NCBI RefSeq assembly: GCF_014837165.1
Contig: NZ_JACSPM010000005.1
Span: 62,001 to 126,000, forward strand
Source: Microbacterium gallinarum
Lineage (GTDB): Bacteria > Actinomycetota > Actinomycetes > Actinomycetales > Microbacteriaceae
DNA: 64,000 nucleotides
Direction: 5' to 3'
Shown here piece by piece: positions 25,501-34,486 of the stretch (its first letter is position 1; every line of letters starts with the position of its first letter). Made by a program: the position numbers and the translations under genes. Under the pieces are notes generated by a model. That model was not told where the DNA came from. It did not search any database and worked only from the letters and a program-made list of their open reading frames with translations.

Positions 25501-27322
25501 GCCCACCCGAACCTCCACCGAGCCGAACGGCGACGGGACGAGCCGCGCCGACACGATCGCGGCGACCGAGGGCGACGCCGCCGCTCTCCTCGACGACCTC
25601 GTCACCGCACGTCGCGCGATCCGCGTCACGATCGCCGGAGTCCCTCGGGTGGCCGCCGTCGAAGACGCGGGGCGCCTGCGCGATGCCATCGGAGTGGCGC
25701 TGCCCGTCGGCATCCCGACCGCGTTCCTCGAGCCCCTCGCCGATCCGCTCGGCGACCTCGTCGCGCGCTACGCCCGCACCCACGGACCCTTCACGGCGGA
25801 TGCCGTCGCCCAGCGGCTCGGCGTCGGCATCGCGGTCGCCCGCCACACGCTGCAGCGGCTCGAGTCGCAGGGCCGGCTGGCCAGCGGGTTCTTCCTCCCC
25901 GCGTCGACCACAACGACCGGTGACGACACCGAATGGTGCGACGCCGAGGTGCTGCGCCGACTGCGGATGCGCTCGCTCGCCGCCATCCGGGGGAGCGTCG
26001 AGCCCGTCCCGCAAGACGCGTATGCCCGCTTCCTGCCGGTGTGGCAGCACGTCACTCGTCCCCTGGAGGGAGTCGACGGGGTCGCGGCGGTGGTCGAGCA
26101 GCTCGCCGGTGTGCCGATCCCGGCCAGCGCGTGGGAGGCGCTCATCCTGCCGGCACGCGTCGCCGACTATTCGCCCGCCCTGCTCGACGAGCTCACCGCC
26201 ACCGGCGAGGTGGTGTGGTCGGGGCACGGCAGTCTTCCGGGCCGCGACGGCTGGGTGTCCCTGCATCCCGCCGATGCGCTCCCGCTGACGCTCACCGTCG
26301 CCGACGACGAGATTCCGGACGGGTCGCTCGACGCGCAGCTCCTCGCCGCGCTCGACGCTGGGGGCGGCTACTTCGCCGCACAGCTCCGCCAGCTGACGGG
26401 AGCCGAGAACGAGCAGTCCGTGATCGACGCGCTCTGGCGGCTCACGTGGGCGGGCAGGGTCACCAACGACACGTTCGCCCCCGTGCGCACACTCGTCGGC
26501 GGCGGATCGCAGGCCCATCGCATCGCACGCAAGACGCCGCGCACCCGGCTCTATCGCGGCGCGGCGGTGCGCACCGTGGCGGCATCCGTCCCCCCTCGGC
26601 CGCCGGCGATCGGGGGGCGCTGGTCGCTGCTGCCGACGCCCGAGCCCGACCCCGCACTGCGCGCCACCGCAGCGGCGAGCCTGCTGCTCGACCGCTACGG
26701 CGTCGTCACCCGCGGCGCGGTCCAGGCCGAAGGGCTGCCCGGCGGGTTCGCCCAGGCCTACCGCGTGCTGGCCGGGTTCGAAGAGGCCGGGCACTGCCGG
26801 CGCGGCTACGTCATCGAGAAGCTCGGCGCCGCGCAGTTCGCCGCCTCGACCACCGTCGACCGCCTGCGCGAGTTCGCCGCGCTGTCCGACCCGCCGCCCC
26901 TGCGCGCCGTGACCCTCGCTGCCACCGACCCCGCCAACCCGTACGGCGCGGCGCTCGGGTGGCCGGCGCTCGAGGGCGTCGGCCATCGCCCGGGGCGCAA
27001 GGCGGGCGCGCTCGTGGTGCTGGTCGACGGCTCACTCGTGCTGTACCTCGAGCGGGGCGGCAAGTCCGCCCTCGCATTCAGCGGTGACGAGGCGGCCATC
27101 GCTGCGGCGACGCGCGACCTCGCCGCGACGGCGCGCGCGCGTCGGCTCGACACCCTCACCATCGAGCAGGTCAACGGCGCGTTCATCCACGGCACCGGGT
27201 GGGGCCGCGCCCTCCGCGAGGCCGGCTTCGTCGAGTCCCCGCGTGGGCTGACGCTGCGCCGCCTCACCGCGGGCGACGCCGAGCGCGCCGCGCGGCAGAG
27301 CGCCGGAACGCCGAATGCCTGA
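22520..27322 (+). CDS. lhr: Lhr-family ATP-dependent helicase
   Basis: 1600 aa, the full length of actinobacterial Lhr. Walker A APTGSGKT is at 44-51, the DEVH box at 182-185 (IVDEVHAV), and motif III GLSAT near 213. The second RecA domain contains TSSLELGIDMG and QRIGRAGHQ. A winged-helix and the large Lhr C-terminal extension occupy the remaining ~1000 residues. Lhr is a single-stranded-DNA translocase and RNA:DNA helicase with a role in DNA repair. CAAGAT-GGAGGG-ATG forms the start, a leaderless-like pattern. It overlaps the nei-type gene by eight bases, so helicase and glycosylase are co-expressed. Confidence 0.95.
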   Translation: MSDVLERFSPATQDWFRGAFSRPTDAQIGAWDAISKGKNALVVAPTGSGKTLSAFLWAIDRVFREKDASVPAAPAKGRKRRADAAAPPTRILYISPLKALGVDVERNLRSPLVGIGQSGRRLGVAVPDVSVGVRSGDTTSSDRRKLVTAPPDILITTPESLYLMLTSAAGETLKGVHTVIVDEVHAVAATKRGAHLAVSLERLDALLDKPAQRIGLSATVRPIDEVARFLGGSAPVEIVAPKSSKAFDMRVVVPIDDMLNPPPAPGATAPADWAPAATGDGTGDGEVIDEDWFADGSSGRARASGAGETEVTGSVWPHVEEAIVDRILQQRSTIVFCNSRRLAERLTGRLNEIYSERLGLDLPEASVPAAMMAQAGATAGADPVLAKAHHGSVSKEQRAQVEEELKSGVLRCVVATSSLELGIDMGAVDLVIQVEAPPSAASGLQRIGRAGHQVGEVSRAALFPKHRGDVLHTAIVTERMLAGQIEAIAVPQNPLDILAQQTVAACALAPIDVEGWYETLKRCAPFRSLPRSAYEATLDLLAGRFPSDEFAELRPRLIWDRDHGTLTGRPGSQRIAVTSGGTIPDRGLFGVFVAGESQNARVGELDEEMVYESRVNDVFTLGTTSWRIVEITHDRVNVVPAFGQPGKVPFWHGDGIGRPAELGEALGKFSREVSAAKPDRAQERLSEAGLDDYAQGNLLAYLAEQRESTGTLPTDKQLTVERGRDEVGDWRVILHSPYGMQVHAPWALAVNARIRERLGVEGSAVASDDGIIARIPDASAEPPGAELFVFDPDELEQIVTDEVGGSALFASRFRECAARALLMPRRNPGRRSPLWQQRQRSAQLLEVARRYPTFPIILETLREVLQDVYDVPALLRISRSIGDRRIRLIETEPSQPSPFARDLLFGYVGAFMYEGDSPLAERRAAALSVDPALLSELLGKIEMRELLDPDVIAQFEREAQRLDPERRARGLEGVADLLRLLGPLDAAEVAARLQPTRTSTEPNGDGTSRADTIAATEGDAAALLDDLVTARRAIRVTIAGVPRVAAVEDAGRLRDAIGVALPVGIPTAFLEPLADPLGDLVARYARTHGPFTADAVAQRLGVGIAVARHTLQRLESQGRLASGFFLPASTTTTGDDTEWCDAEVLRRLRMRSLAAIRGSVEPVPQDAYARFLPVWQHVTRPLEGVDGVAAVVEQLAGVPIPASAWEALILPARVADYSPALLDELTATGEVVWSGHGSLPGRDGWVSLHPADALPLTLTVADDEIPDGSLDAQLLAALDAGGGYFAAQLRQLTGAENEQSVIDALWRLTWAGRVTNDTFAPVRTLVGGGSQAHRIARKTPRTRLYRGAAVRTVAASVPPRPPAIGGRWSLLPTPEPDPALRATAAASLLLDRYGVVTRGAVQAEGLPGGFAQAYRVLAGFEEAGHCRRGYVIEKLGAAQFAASTTVDRLREFAALSDPPPLRAVTLAATDPANPYGAALGWPALEGVGHRPGRKAGALVVLVDGSLVLYLERGGKSALAFSGDEAAIAAATRDLAATARARRLDTLTIEQVNGAFIHGTGWGRALREAGFVESPRGLTLRRLTAGDAERAARQSAGTPNA

Positions 27323-28118
27323 GGGCGACACCGTCTACCGCACGGCTCGACGGCTGAACGAGGCCCTGGCGGGTGCGACCGTCACCCGATTCGAGCTGCG
27401 CGTGCCGCAGGTCGCCGCGGTCGACCTGACCGGCAGCGTCGTGCACGGCGTCGTGTCGCGGGGGAAGCACCTGCTGCACCGGATCGGCGATCAGACCCTG
27501 CACACGCATCTCAAGATGGAGGGCGAATGGCATGTCTACCGACGCGGCCAGCGCTGGCGCAATGCCGCGTTCAAGGCGCGGGCGGTCATCGGGGCGACCG
27601 CGCCCGACGGCACGGAGTGGGAGACGGTGGGCTTCGACCTCGCCGACATCACCGTCGTGCCGACGTCCGCCGAGGACACGCTGGTCGGCTACCTCGGCCC
27701 CGATCCCCTTGCGGCGGACTGGGATGCCGTCGAGGCGGCGCGGCGGCTGGGCGCCGACCGCCGCGCGGTGCACGTCGCGCTGCAGGATCAGCGCAATGTG
27801 GCCGGCTTCGGCAACGAGTACGCCAACGAGATCCTCTTCGTGCGCGGCATCCTCCCCACCACTCCTGCGGATCAGACGGATGCGGCCGCGATCGTCGACC
27901 TCGGCACGCGGATGATCCGCGCCAACAAGGACCGCAGCGGGCGCACGTTCACGGGCGATGCCCGACCCGGTCGCTCGACCTGGGTGTACCGCCGCGAAGG
28001 GCGCGAGTGCCGACGCTGCGGCGCGATCATCCGCGGCGGGTCGCTCGGCGCCGACCCCACCAAGGAGCGCATCGTCTTCTGGTGCCCGGTGTGCCAGACC
28101 GGTCCGGCAACCGGCTGA
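27315..28118 (+). CDS. nei2: Endonuclease VIII-type DNA glycosylase
   Basis: 267 aa Fpg/Nei family enzyme that excises oxidised bases and nicks the strand. The N-terminus is MPEGDTVYRTA with catalytic Pro2 and Glu3. The H2TH region contains DQRNVAGFGNEYANEI, and the C-terminal zinc finger has C232, C235, C257 and C260. The MPEGDTV start and the finger spacing favour Nei over MutM. It overlaps the 3' end of lhr by eight bases; the lhr-nei pairing is common in actinobacteria and supports a joint repair role. Confidence 0.93.
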   Translation: MPEGDTVYRTARRLNEALAGATVTRFELRVPQVAAVDLTGSVVHGVVSRGKHLLHRIGDQTLHTHLKMEGEWHVYRRGQRWRNAAFKARAVIGATAPDGTEWETVGFDLADITVVPTSAEDTLVGYLGPDPLAADWDAVEAARRLGADRRAVHVALQDQRNVAGFGNEYANEILFVRGILPTTPADQTDAAAIVDLGTRMIRANKDRSGRTFTGDARPGRSTWVYRREGRECRRCGAIIRGGSLGADPTKERIVFWCPVCQTGPATG

Positions 28119-28140
28119 CTCGACGCCGGCGGCCTTCTCA

Positions 28141-28277
28141 CGGACGATCTGTCGGCCCCTGAGCACCGGGCGGTCGCCCGCGCGCCGTGAGCGCCCCGAA
28201 ACCCTGCGGTTTCCTCACCGTTACACAACTCCGGACGATCTGTCAGGCCGGACGGTTGGAGACCCCGGATCGTCCGG
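28141..28277 (+). promoter_or_regulatory. Repeated operator-like sites before the polyamine operon
   Basis: CGGACGATCTGTC occurs identically at 28141-28153 and 28232-28244. A third, inverted relative, CCGGATCGTCCGG, is at 28265-28277. A similar site lies at the promoter of the aminotransferase gene at 39115. They may bind the PucR-family regulator encoded at 37361-39025; this assignment is inferred from position and sharing. The 267-base gap contains no evident gene. Confidence 0.55.
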
Positions 28278-28293
28278 TTCGGCCACCGGCACG

Positions 28294-28321
28294 TTGCGGG
28301 GGGTGAACCGCCCGCTATTGA
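28294..28321 (+). promoter_or_regulatory. Putative promoter of the pot operon
   Basis: TTGCGG (28294-28299) and TATTGA (28316-28321) are 16 bases apart. The predicted transcript would start near 28328 and carry AGGAGG ahead of the GTG start at 28386. The operator-like sites lie immediately upstream, consistent with activation. Confidence 0.4.
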
Positions 28322-28385
28322 ATGACCCACACATCCCATCCGGTCGTGCAGCGTCGCGCGACCCGCAGCAGGAGGACCTCATCAG

Positions 28386-29558
28386 GTGACCACGGCGACT
28401 GACGCGGAGACCGCTCCGGCGACCAACCCGGCCTCGACGGACGGCCGCGGCGCCGTGGTCCTGTCCGGGATCACGAAGCTCTACGGCGACCAGGTCGCCG
28501 TCGACGACCTGTCGCTCACGGTCCAGCCCGGAGAGTTCATCTCGCTCCTCGGCCCGTCAGGGTGCGGCAAGACCACCACGCTGCGCATGATCGCCGGATT
28601 CGAACACCCTGATGCCGGGGACATCCGGGTGTCGGGCAAGTCGGTGCTGAACGCTCCCCCGTACCGCCGCGACGTCAACACCGTGTTCCAGGCGTACGCC
28701 CTGTTTCCGCACCTCAGCGTCGCCGAGAACGTCGCGTACGGCCTCCAGCAGCGTCGCACTCCGAAGGCCGAGATCCGCGACAAGGTGACGCAGGCGCTCG
28801 ACCTGGTGCAGATGCACCGCTTCGGCGACCGCAAGCCCACTCAGCTCTCCGGCGGCCAGCAGCAGCGCATCGCGCTCGCGCGGGCCCTCGTCAATCAGCC
28901 CTCGGTGCTCCTCCTCGACGAGCCCCTCGGCGCGCTCGACCGGCAGCTGCGCGAGGAGATGCAGCTCGAGCTCAAGCTGCTGCAGGCCCGCCTGGGCATC
29001 ACGTTCATCTTCGTCACGCACGACCAGGGCGAGGCGCTCTCGATGAGCGACCGCATCGCGATCATGCGTGCCGGTCGCATCGAGCAGCTCGCCGACGCCG
29101 ACACGGTGTACGCACGACCGGCGTCGGCGTATGTCGCGGCGTTCGTCGGGCAGCAGAACTTCTTCCGCGGCCGGATCGAGGAATCGGGCGCGGCGATCGC
29201 GTCGCCGCACGCCCTGGTGCGCGCCGCGAAGGCCACGCTCACCGGCACCGGTCAGGGGGAAGCCGCCGTGCGGCCCGAGTACATCCGGATCGCGGCCGAC
29301 GACCCCACGGAGACCACCGATGCCAACACCGCGCGCGGTGAGCTGATCGGGGTCTCGCACCTCGGCGACACGATGCAGTACCTCGTGCGCCTCGGCGACG
29401 AGCAGAGCCTCATCGTGCGACGCCCGACGCCCGACGCCCCCGCCCTGCAGGTCGGCGACCCGGTCCTCTGCACGTGGGCGGCGCATCACGTCCTGCTCTT
29501 CCCCGCCGACGACGCCGCCCAGGAGGGCGGCTACGTCGCACCCCCGACCACCGTCTGA
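28386..29558 (+). CDS. potA: Polyamine ABC transporter ATPase
   Basis: 390 aa. Walker A GPSGCGKTT is at 56-64, the signature LSGGQQQR near 155, Walker B LLLDEPLGALD, and the switch His lies in FVTHDQGEA. The C-terminal ~120 residues form the TOBE-type regulatory domain (QVGDPVLCTW at the end). It energises uptake of putrescine/spermidine or a related amine together with the next three genes. The GTG start follows AGGAGG. First gene of a long operon. Confidence 0.92.
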   Translation: MTTATDAETAPATNPASTDGRGAVVLSGITKLYGDQVAVDDLSLTVQPGEFISLLGPSGCGKTTTLRMIAGFEHPDAGDIRVSGKSVLNAPPYRRDVNTVFQAYALFPHLSVAENVAYGLQQRRTPKAEIRDKVTQALDLVQMHRFGDRKPTQLSGGQQQRIALARALVNQPSVLLLDEPLGALDRQLREEMQLELKLLQARLGITFIFVTHDQGEALSMSDRIAIMRAGRIEQLADADTVYARPASAYVAAFVGQQNFFRGRIEESGAAIASPHALVRAAKATLTGTGQGEAAVRPEYIRIAADDPTETTDANTARGELIGVSHLGDTMQYLVRLGDEQSLIVRRPTPDAPALQVGDPVLCTWAAHHVLLFPADDAAQEGGYVAPPTTV

Positions 29559-29633
29559 AAACCGCCCTTCCCACAACCGCACAGCCGCAGCACCCCGCTC
29601 ACCCGGCTCCCCGACCCGAACCTGGAGACCACG

Positions 29634-30803
29634 ATGACCGACTCACGCAACCCGATCCGCATCCTCGCGCCGGAGGGCGCGGCGCCGTCGATCATGCGCG
29701 AGCTCTCGCGCCGCCGGTTCCTCAGCATCGCGGCCATCGCCGGTTCCGCTGCCGCGCTCGCCGCGTGCGCACCGAGCGGGGGCGGCTCGCCGCAGCCGCA
29801 GGCGACCGGCGGCGACCTCGAAGGCAACCTGTCGGTGTACACGTGGGGCGACTACGACTCCCCCGACGTCGTCTCGGGCTTCACGTCCGAACTGGGCCCG
29901 AAGGTGACGCTCGACTCGTACAGCTCGAACGAGGAGCTCATCGCGAAGCTCGTCGCCGCGAAGGGCACGTCGGGCTACGACATCGTCGTGCCGACGGGCG
30001 TGTTCATCCCGCAGATGATCGAGAACGGCCTGTTGATGAAGTTCAACAAGGACCTGCTGCCGAACATGTCCAACATGGACCCCGCCTACCTCGGCCGCGC
30101 GTGGGACCCCAGCAACGACTACTCGGTCTGCAAGGCGTGGGGAACGACAGGCTTCGTCTACGACAAGAACGTCATCACCCGCGAGCTGACCACGTGGGCG
30201 GACTTCTTCGACGCCGCGCAGAACGAGGCGAGCGGCAAGACCTCGATGCTGGACGACCCGGCCGGCACGATCGGCTCCTACTTCTGGGCCAACGACACCG
30301 ACTGGAACACCGAAGACCCCGACGAGCTCGAGGCCGCGCGCCAGTTCCTGGTCTCCGACATCGCCTCGCACATCTCGGCGTTCGACTCGTACCCCAGCAC
30401 CGCGATCGTGCAGGGCTCGCAGGTGCTCATGCAGTCCTGGAACGGCGAGGCTCGACTCGGCATGCAGGAGTCGGGAGACCTCGACCGCTGGCAGTGGGTT
30501 CTGCCCGGTCCCCAGACCGAGCTCTGGATGGACAACTGGGCTATCGCCACGGGCGCCCCGCACCCCGAGGCCGCGCATGCGTTCATCGACTACTCGATGT
30601 CGCCCGAGAGCCTCGCCCTCAACCTCGACTACATCGGCTACAACGTCGGCGGCAAGGACATGGACACGAGCGGCATCGAGCTCAGCGAGTTCATCTTCTT
30701 CACGCCCGAGCAGCTCGAGACGATGCACGAGCAGGAGCTCAACGACTCGCAGACCACGCGCGTCGAGATCCACAACGAGATGAAGGCCGCCGCGGGTGCG
30801 TAG
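29634..30803 (+). CDS. potD: PotD-like substrate-binding lipoprotein with Tat signal
   Basis: 389 aa. The N-terminus carries SRRRFLSIAA, a twin-arginine motif, and a lipobox LAAC with Cys45, so the protein is probably exported folded and lipid-anchored. The mature part begins LSVYTWGDYDSPDVVSGF, the usual start of PotD/PotF receptors. It delivers a polyamine or similar amine to the PotBC permeases. It lies 75 bases after potA and overlaps potB. Confidence 0.9.
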   Translation: MTDSRNPIRILAPEGAAPSIMRELSRRRFLSIAAIAGSAAALAACAPSGGGSPQPQATGGDLEGNLSVYTWGDYDSPDVVSGFTSELGPKVTLDSYSSNEELIAKLVAAKGTSGYDIVVPTGVFIPQMIENGLLMKFNKDLLPNMSNMDPAYLGRAWDPSNDYSVCKAWGTTGFVYDKNVITRELTTWADFFDAAQNEASGKTSMLDDPAGTIGSYFWANDTDWNTEDPDELEAARQFLVSDIASHISAFDSYPSTAIVQGSQVLMQSWNGEARLGMQESGDLDRWQWVLPGPQTELWMDNWAIATGAPHPEAAHAFIDYSMSPESLALNLDYIGYNVGGKDMDTSGIELSEFIFFTPEQLETMHEQELNDSQTTRVEIHNEMKAAAGA

Positions 30804-31737
30804 CCGCGCGGCAGGAGCCGCGCTCGCGGTGCCGGCGTGGGCATGGCTCCTGCTCTTCTTCGTCGCTCCGGTGGCGATGGTCGTGTGGTTCAGCTTCGGC
30901 TACAAGCCGGGCATCTTCGGCACGCACGCGAACGACATCCTGTCCTTCGACCGCTACGTCGAAGCCGTGTCACCCACGTTCTTCGCCACGTTCCAGAACA
31001 CGCTGTGGGTGGGGATCCTCGGCACGGTGCTGTGCTTCCTCATCGGCGCGCCGGTGGCGTACTGGATGGCGTTCAAGGTGCGGCCGGATCGCCGCGGCAT
31101 CCTGATCGCCCTCGTGCTCGTGCCGTTCTGGACGAACTTCCTCGTCCGAACCATCGGCTGGCAGGTCATCCTCGCGCCCGAGGGGTGGCTGTCGACCGTG
31201 CTGCAGTCGATGGGCGTCCTCGACGGTCCGCTCGCTCTCATGTACACGCGCACAGCGGTCGTCATCGGCGTGGTCTACAACTACCTGCCGCTCATGATCC
31301 TGCCGCTGTTCGTCGCGTTCGACCGGGTGGGCCCCGCCCTGCGGGAAGCGTCGAAGGATCTCGGCGCAGGAAAGTGGACGACGTTCTTCCGCGTCACGCT
31401 GCCGCTGTCCCAGCCCGGCATCATCGCCGGCGTGCTGCTGGTGTTCATCCCGTTGATGGGTGACTACATCACGGCGACGGTCCTGGGCGGCGCACAGGGC
31501 AACATGGTGGGCCAGCTGGTGGCCAGCCAGTTCCAGACTGCTCAGAACTGGGCGCTCGGGTCAGCCATGGCCGTGCTGCTCATGCTCGTCATCATGCTCA
31601 CGATCGCCGTCGCGGGGGTCGTGATCTGGCTCGTGGCCCTGCCGTTCCGCACCCGCAATCGGCTGGTGCTGGGGTCGGCGCCCGCGACCGCGCGAGTGAA
31701 CGACCCGGCCGAAGCCCCCGCGGAGGTGGCGACATGA
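30796..31737 (+). CDS. potB: Polyamine ABC transporter permease
   Basis: 313 aa with six predicted membrane helices and the EAA coupling loop in GPALREASKDLGAGKWTTFF. The GTG start overlaps the end of potD by eight bases. Forms the channel with PotC. The C-terminus ends in an Ala/Pro/Glu-rich tail. Confidence 0.9.
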   Translation: MRSRAAGAALAVPAWAWLLLFFVAPVAMVVWFSFGYKPGIFGTHANDILSFDRYVEAVSPTFFATFQNTLWVGILGTVLCFLIGAPVAYWMAFKVRPDRRGILIALVLVPFWTNFLVRTIGWQVILAPEGWLSTVLQSMGVLDGPLALMYTRTAVVIGVVYNYLPLMILPLFVAFDRVGPALREASKDLGAGKWTTFFRVTLPLSQPGIIAGVLLVFIPLMGDYITATVLGGAQGNMVGQLVASQFQTAQNWALGSAMAVLLMLVIMLTIAVAGVVIWLVALPFRTRNRLVLGSAPATARVNDPAEAPAEVAT

Positions 31738-32645
31738 CCCAGACGATGACCGAGACGATGCTCCGGGCCCAGACGCCGGCCGGCGGGCGGGGCAGTGCGC
31801 CACGGCGCAAGCGCTCGTGGTCCGACATCGCCTTCAACGTGTGGGGCGTCCTCGTGATGCTCTTCCTGTTCCTGCCGATCATCGTGATCGTCATCTACTC
31901 GTTCAACACCGGGCGCCTCCTGGTGTCGTGGGACGGATTCGGCTTCGACGCCTTCCTCACGATCCTCGAGAAGCCAGCGATCCAGAGCGCCGTCCGGGTG
32001 TCCCTGATCACCGCGTTCATCGCGGCGACCATCGCCACGGCGCTCGGCACGCTCGCCGGGATCGCGATGGCGCGTCACCCGGGCAAGTGGGTGTGGTGGT
32101 TCCTGGGACTGCTGCTGCTCGTCTCGGTGACCCCCGAGATCGTCGACGCCGTCGCCCTCCTCCCCTGGATGGTGCTCCTCGGCCAGGACCTCGGCCTGAC
32201 GATGTTCAACGACGGCATCGTGCGACTCTCGGTCGGATCCTCGCTCTTCGCGACGGCGGTGGTCTCGTACATCGTGCGCGCGCGTCTGGTCGGCATGGAC
32301 GCCCACCTCGAAGAGGCGTCGGCCGACCTCTACGCGAAGCCGTTCACGACGTTCCGTCGCGTGACGCTCGCGCTGGCGATGCCCGCGGTCCTCGCCGGCT
32401 TCCTGCTCGCGTTCACGCTGAGCCTCGACAACACCATCGTCGCCGCCTTCGTGCAGGTGTCGGGGACGACCCCCTGGCCCGTCTACGTGCTCAGCGCCGT
32501 GCGTTCGGGGCTCCGTCCCGAGATCGCCGCGGTGTCGACGATCATGCTGCTGCTCACGCTCATCGCCCTCGCGCTGGTCGCGCTGGTGCTCAAGCGTGCC
32601 GGCGACTCCGCGACCCAGATCGCCCGCACGATGACGGGAGGCTGA
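31734..32645 (+). CDS. potC: Polyamine ABC transporter permease
   Basis: 303 aa, six predicted helices and the EAA loop in DAHLEEASADLYAKPFTTFR. It overlaps potB by ATGA. A basic N-terminus of about 25 residues precedes the first helix. It completes the PotABCD importer. Confidence 0.9.
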   Translation: MTQTMTETMLRAQTPAGGRGSAPRRKRSWSDIAFNVWGVLVMLFLFLPIIVIVIYSFNTGRLLVSWDGFGFDAFLTILEKPAIQSAVRVSLITAFIAATIATALGTLAGIAMARHPGKWVWWFLGLLLLVSVTPEIVDAVALLPWMVLLGQDLGLTMFNDGIVRLSVGSSLFATAVVSYIVRARLVGMDAHLEEASADLYAKPFTTFRRVTLALAMPAVLAGFLLAFTLSLDNTIVAAFVQVSGTTPWPVYVLSAVRSGLRPEIAAVSTIMLLLTLIALALVALVLKRAGDSATQIARTMTGG

Positions 32646-32650
32646 CCGCC

Positions 32651-34306
32651 GTGCGGTACGCCGATCTCGTCTTCACCGGCGGTCCGGTCTTCACGGCGAA
32701 CACGGTGCGCTCGCGTGCCCGCACGGTCGCGGTGGCGGACGGCAGGATCATCGCGGTCGGCGGCGACGACGTGCGCGACCTGATCGGCCCCGGGACCGAG
32801 CTGGTCGACCTGCAGGGGCGGATGCTGCTGCCGGGGTTCCAGGACGCCCACGTGCACCCCGTGTGGGGCGGCCTCGACATGCTGCGGTGCGACCTCTCCG
32901 AGCACGGCACGGCGGCGGAGTACCTCGACGCGATCGGCGCCTACGCGGCCGACCACCCCGACGACGAGTGGATCCTCGGCGGCGGCTGGCAGATGTCGGC
33001 CTTCCCCGGCGGAACGCCGACGGCGGCGGCGCTCGACACCGTGGTGGCCGATCGCCCGGCGTTCTTCCCGAACCGCGACGGGCACGGGGCCTGGGTCAAC
33101 TCGGCGGCGCTCCGCCTGGCCGGGATCGACCGCGACACGCCCGATCCCACCGACGGGCGCATCGAGCGCGACGCCGACGGCACCCCCTCGGGCACCCTGC
33201 ACGAGGGCGCGATGAGCCTCGTCAACCGCCACCTGCCCGACGAGCCGCTCGAGCGGCTCACCGAGGCGCTCCTGGTGGGCCAGCGCTACCTGCACTCGTT
33301 CGGCATCACGGCGTGGCAGGACGCCATCGTCGGGTCGTACGGGGACGCCGGCGACCCGGGACCGGCGTACCTGCGGGCCGCTGCCGACGGCACGCTGACG
33401 GCACGCGTGGTGGGCGCCATCTGGTGGGATCGCGCGCAGGGGCTCGAGCAGATCCCCTCGATCCTCGAGCGTCGCGAGCGGTACCGCGGCGGGCGCTTCG
33501 CCGCGACATCCGTCAAGGTGATGCAGGACGGGGTCGCCGAGAACTTCACCGCCTCGATGCTCGAGCCGTACTGCGACGGGCACGGGCACTTCACCGACAA
33601 CTCGGGCCTCTCGTTCGTCGACCCGGCCGTCCTGAACGAGGCGGTCCCGATCCTCGACGCCGAAGGGTTCCAGGTGCACTTCCACGCGATCGGCGATCGT
33701 GCCGTGCGGGAGTGCCTCGACGCCGTCGAACACGCGATCGGCCGCAACGGACACGGCGACAACCGTCACCACATCGCGCACATCCAGGTCGTGCACCCCG
33801 ACGACGTCCCGCGCTTCCGGCAGCTCGGCGTCGCGGCCAACATGCAGTCGCTGTGGGCCGCCCTCGAGCCGCAGATGGTCGACCTGACGCTGCCGTTCCT
33901 GGGCGAGCCCCGCAGCGCGTGGCAGTACCCGTTCGGCGACCTCCTGCGCGCGGGCGCCGTGCTCGCCGCCGGCAGCGACTGGTCGGTCTCGTCGCCCGAC
34001 CCGCTCGCGGCGATCCATGTCGCCGTCAACCGCCTCGCTGCCCCGGGCCACGAGGAGGGCGAGTACGAGGCCTTCCTCCCCGAGCAGGCGATCGACCTCG
34101 CCACGTCGCTGACGGCGTACACGGCCGGCTCGGCCTGGGTGAACCACCTCGACGAGACCACCGGGACCGTCGAGCCGGGCAAGTACGCCGACCTCGTCGT
34201 GCTGGACCGCGACCCCTTCGATGGTCCGGCCGAGGAGATCGGCACGACGCGGGTGCTGCAGACGTTCGTCGAGGGATCGCGCGTGTACGCCGCGCCCGAC
34301 GCGTGA
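32651..34306 (+). CDS. Amidohydrolase family protein (YtcJ-like)
   Basis: 551 aa metal-dependent hydrolase. The HxH metal motif DAHVHP holds H67 and H69. Later ligands lie in FHAIGDRAV and HHIAHIQVVHP, and the final Asp in AAGSDWSVS. Members with this layout deformylate or hydrolyse exocyclic amides. The GTG at 32651 begins five bases after the potC stop; the long upstream frame overlaps potC. Role in the amine operon could be to release an amine from an N-acyl precursor, which is inference. Confidence 0.88.
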   Translation: MRYADLVFTGGPVFTANTVRSRARTVAVADGRIIAVGGDDVRDLIGPGTELVDLQGRMLLPGFQDAHVHPVWGGLDMLRCDLSEHGTAAEYLDAIGAYAADHPDDEWILGGGWQMSAFPGGTPTAAALDTVVADRPAFFPNRDGHGAWVNSAALRLAGIDRDTPDPTDGRIERDADGTPSGTLHEGAMSLVNRHLPDEPLERLTEALLVGQRYLHSFGITAWQDAIVGSYGDAGDPGPAYLRAAADGTLTARVVGAIWWDRAQGLEQIPSILERRERYRGGRFAATSVKVMQDGVAENFTASMLEPYCDGHGHFTDNSGLSFVDPAVLNEAVPILDAEGFQVHFHAIGDRAVRECLDAVEHAIGRNGHGDNRHHIAHIQVVHPDDVPRFRQLGVAANMQSLWAALEPQMVDLTLPFLGEPRSAWQYPFGDLLRAGAVLAAGSDWSVSSPDPLAAIHVAVNRLAAPGHEEGEYEAFLPEQAIDLATSLTAYTAGSAWVNHLDETTGTVEPGKYADLVVLDRDPFDGPAEEIGTTRVLQTFVEGSRVYAAPDA

Positions 34307-34361
34307 GCCGGCCGAGACGGCGGCTCGGGCAGAGGCATCCGCTCTCCCCACCTGCCCGCAT

Positions 34362-34424
34362 CAGGTGATCTGACGGAAACAGGGCGAAATCGACCGATCC
34401 GTCCTGTGTTCGCCAGATCACCTG
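34362..34424. repeat. Long palindrome upstream of the FAD oxidase gene
   Basis: CAGGTGATCTG (34362-34372) and CAGATCACCTG (34414-34424) are perfect arms. Inside, CGGAAACAGG and CCTGTGTTCG extend the stem with two mismatches. The loop contains CGATCCGTC (34395-34403), similar to the core of the operator-like sites before potA and the aminotransferase gene. It sits in the 180-base gap before the oxidase gene. Confidence 0.72.
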
Positions 34425-34486
34425 TTCTCGGCAGCCGACAGCCCCCAAGATCGAAGCAGACAACACCGAACAGGGAAGTGATACCC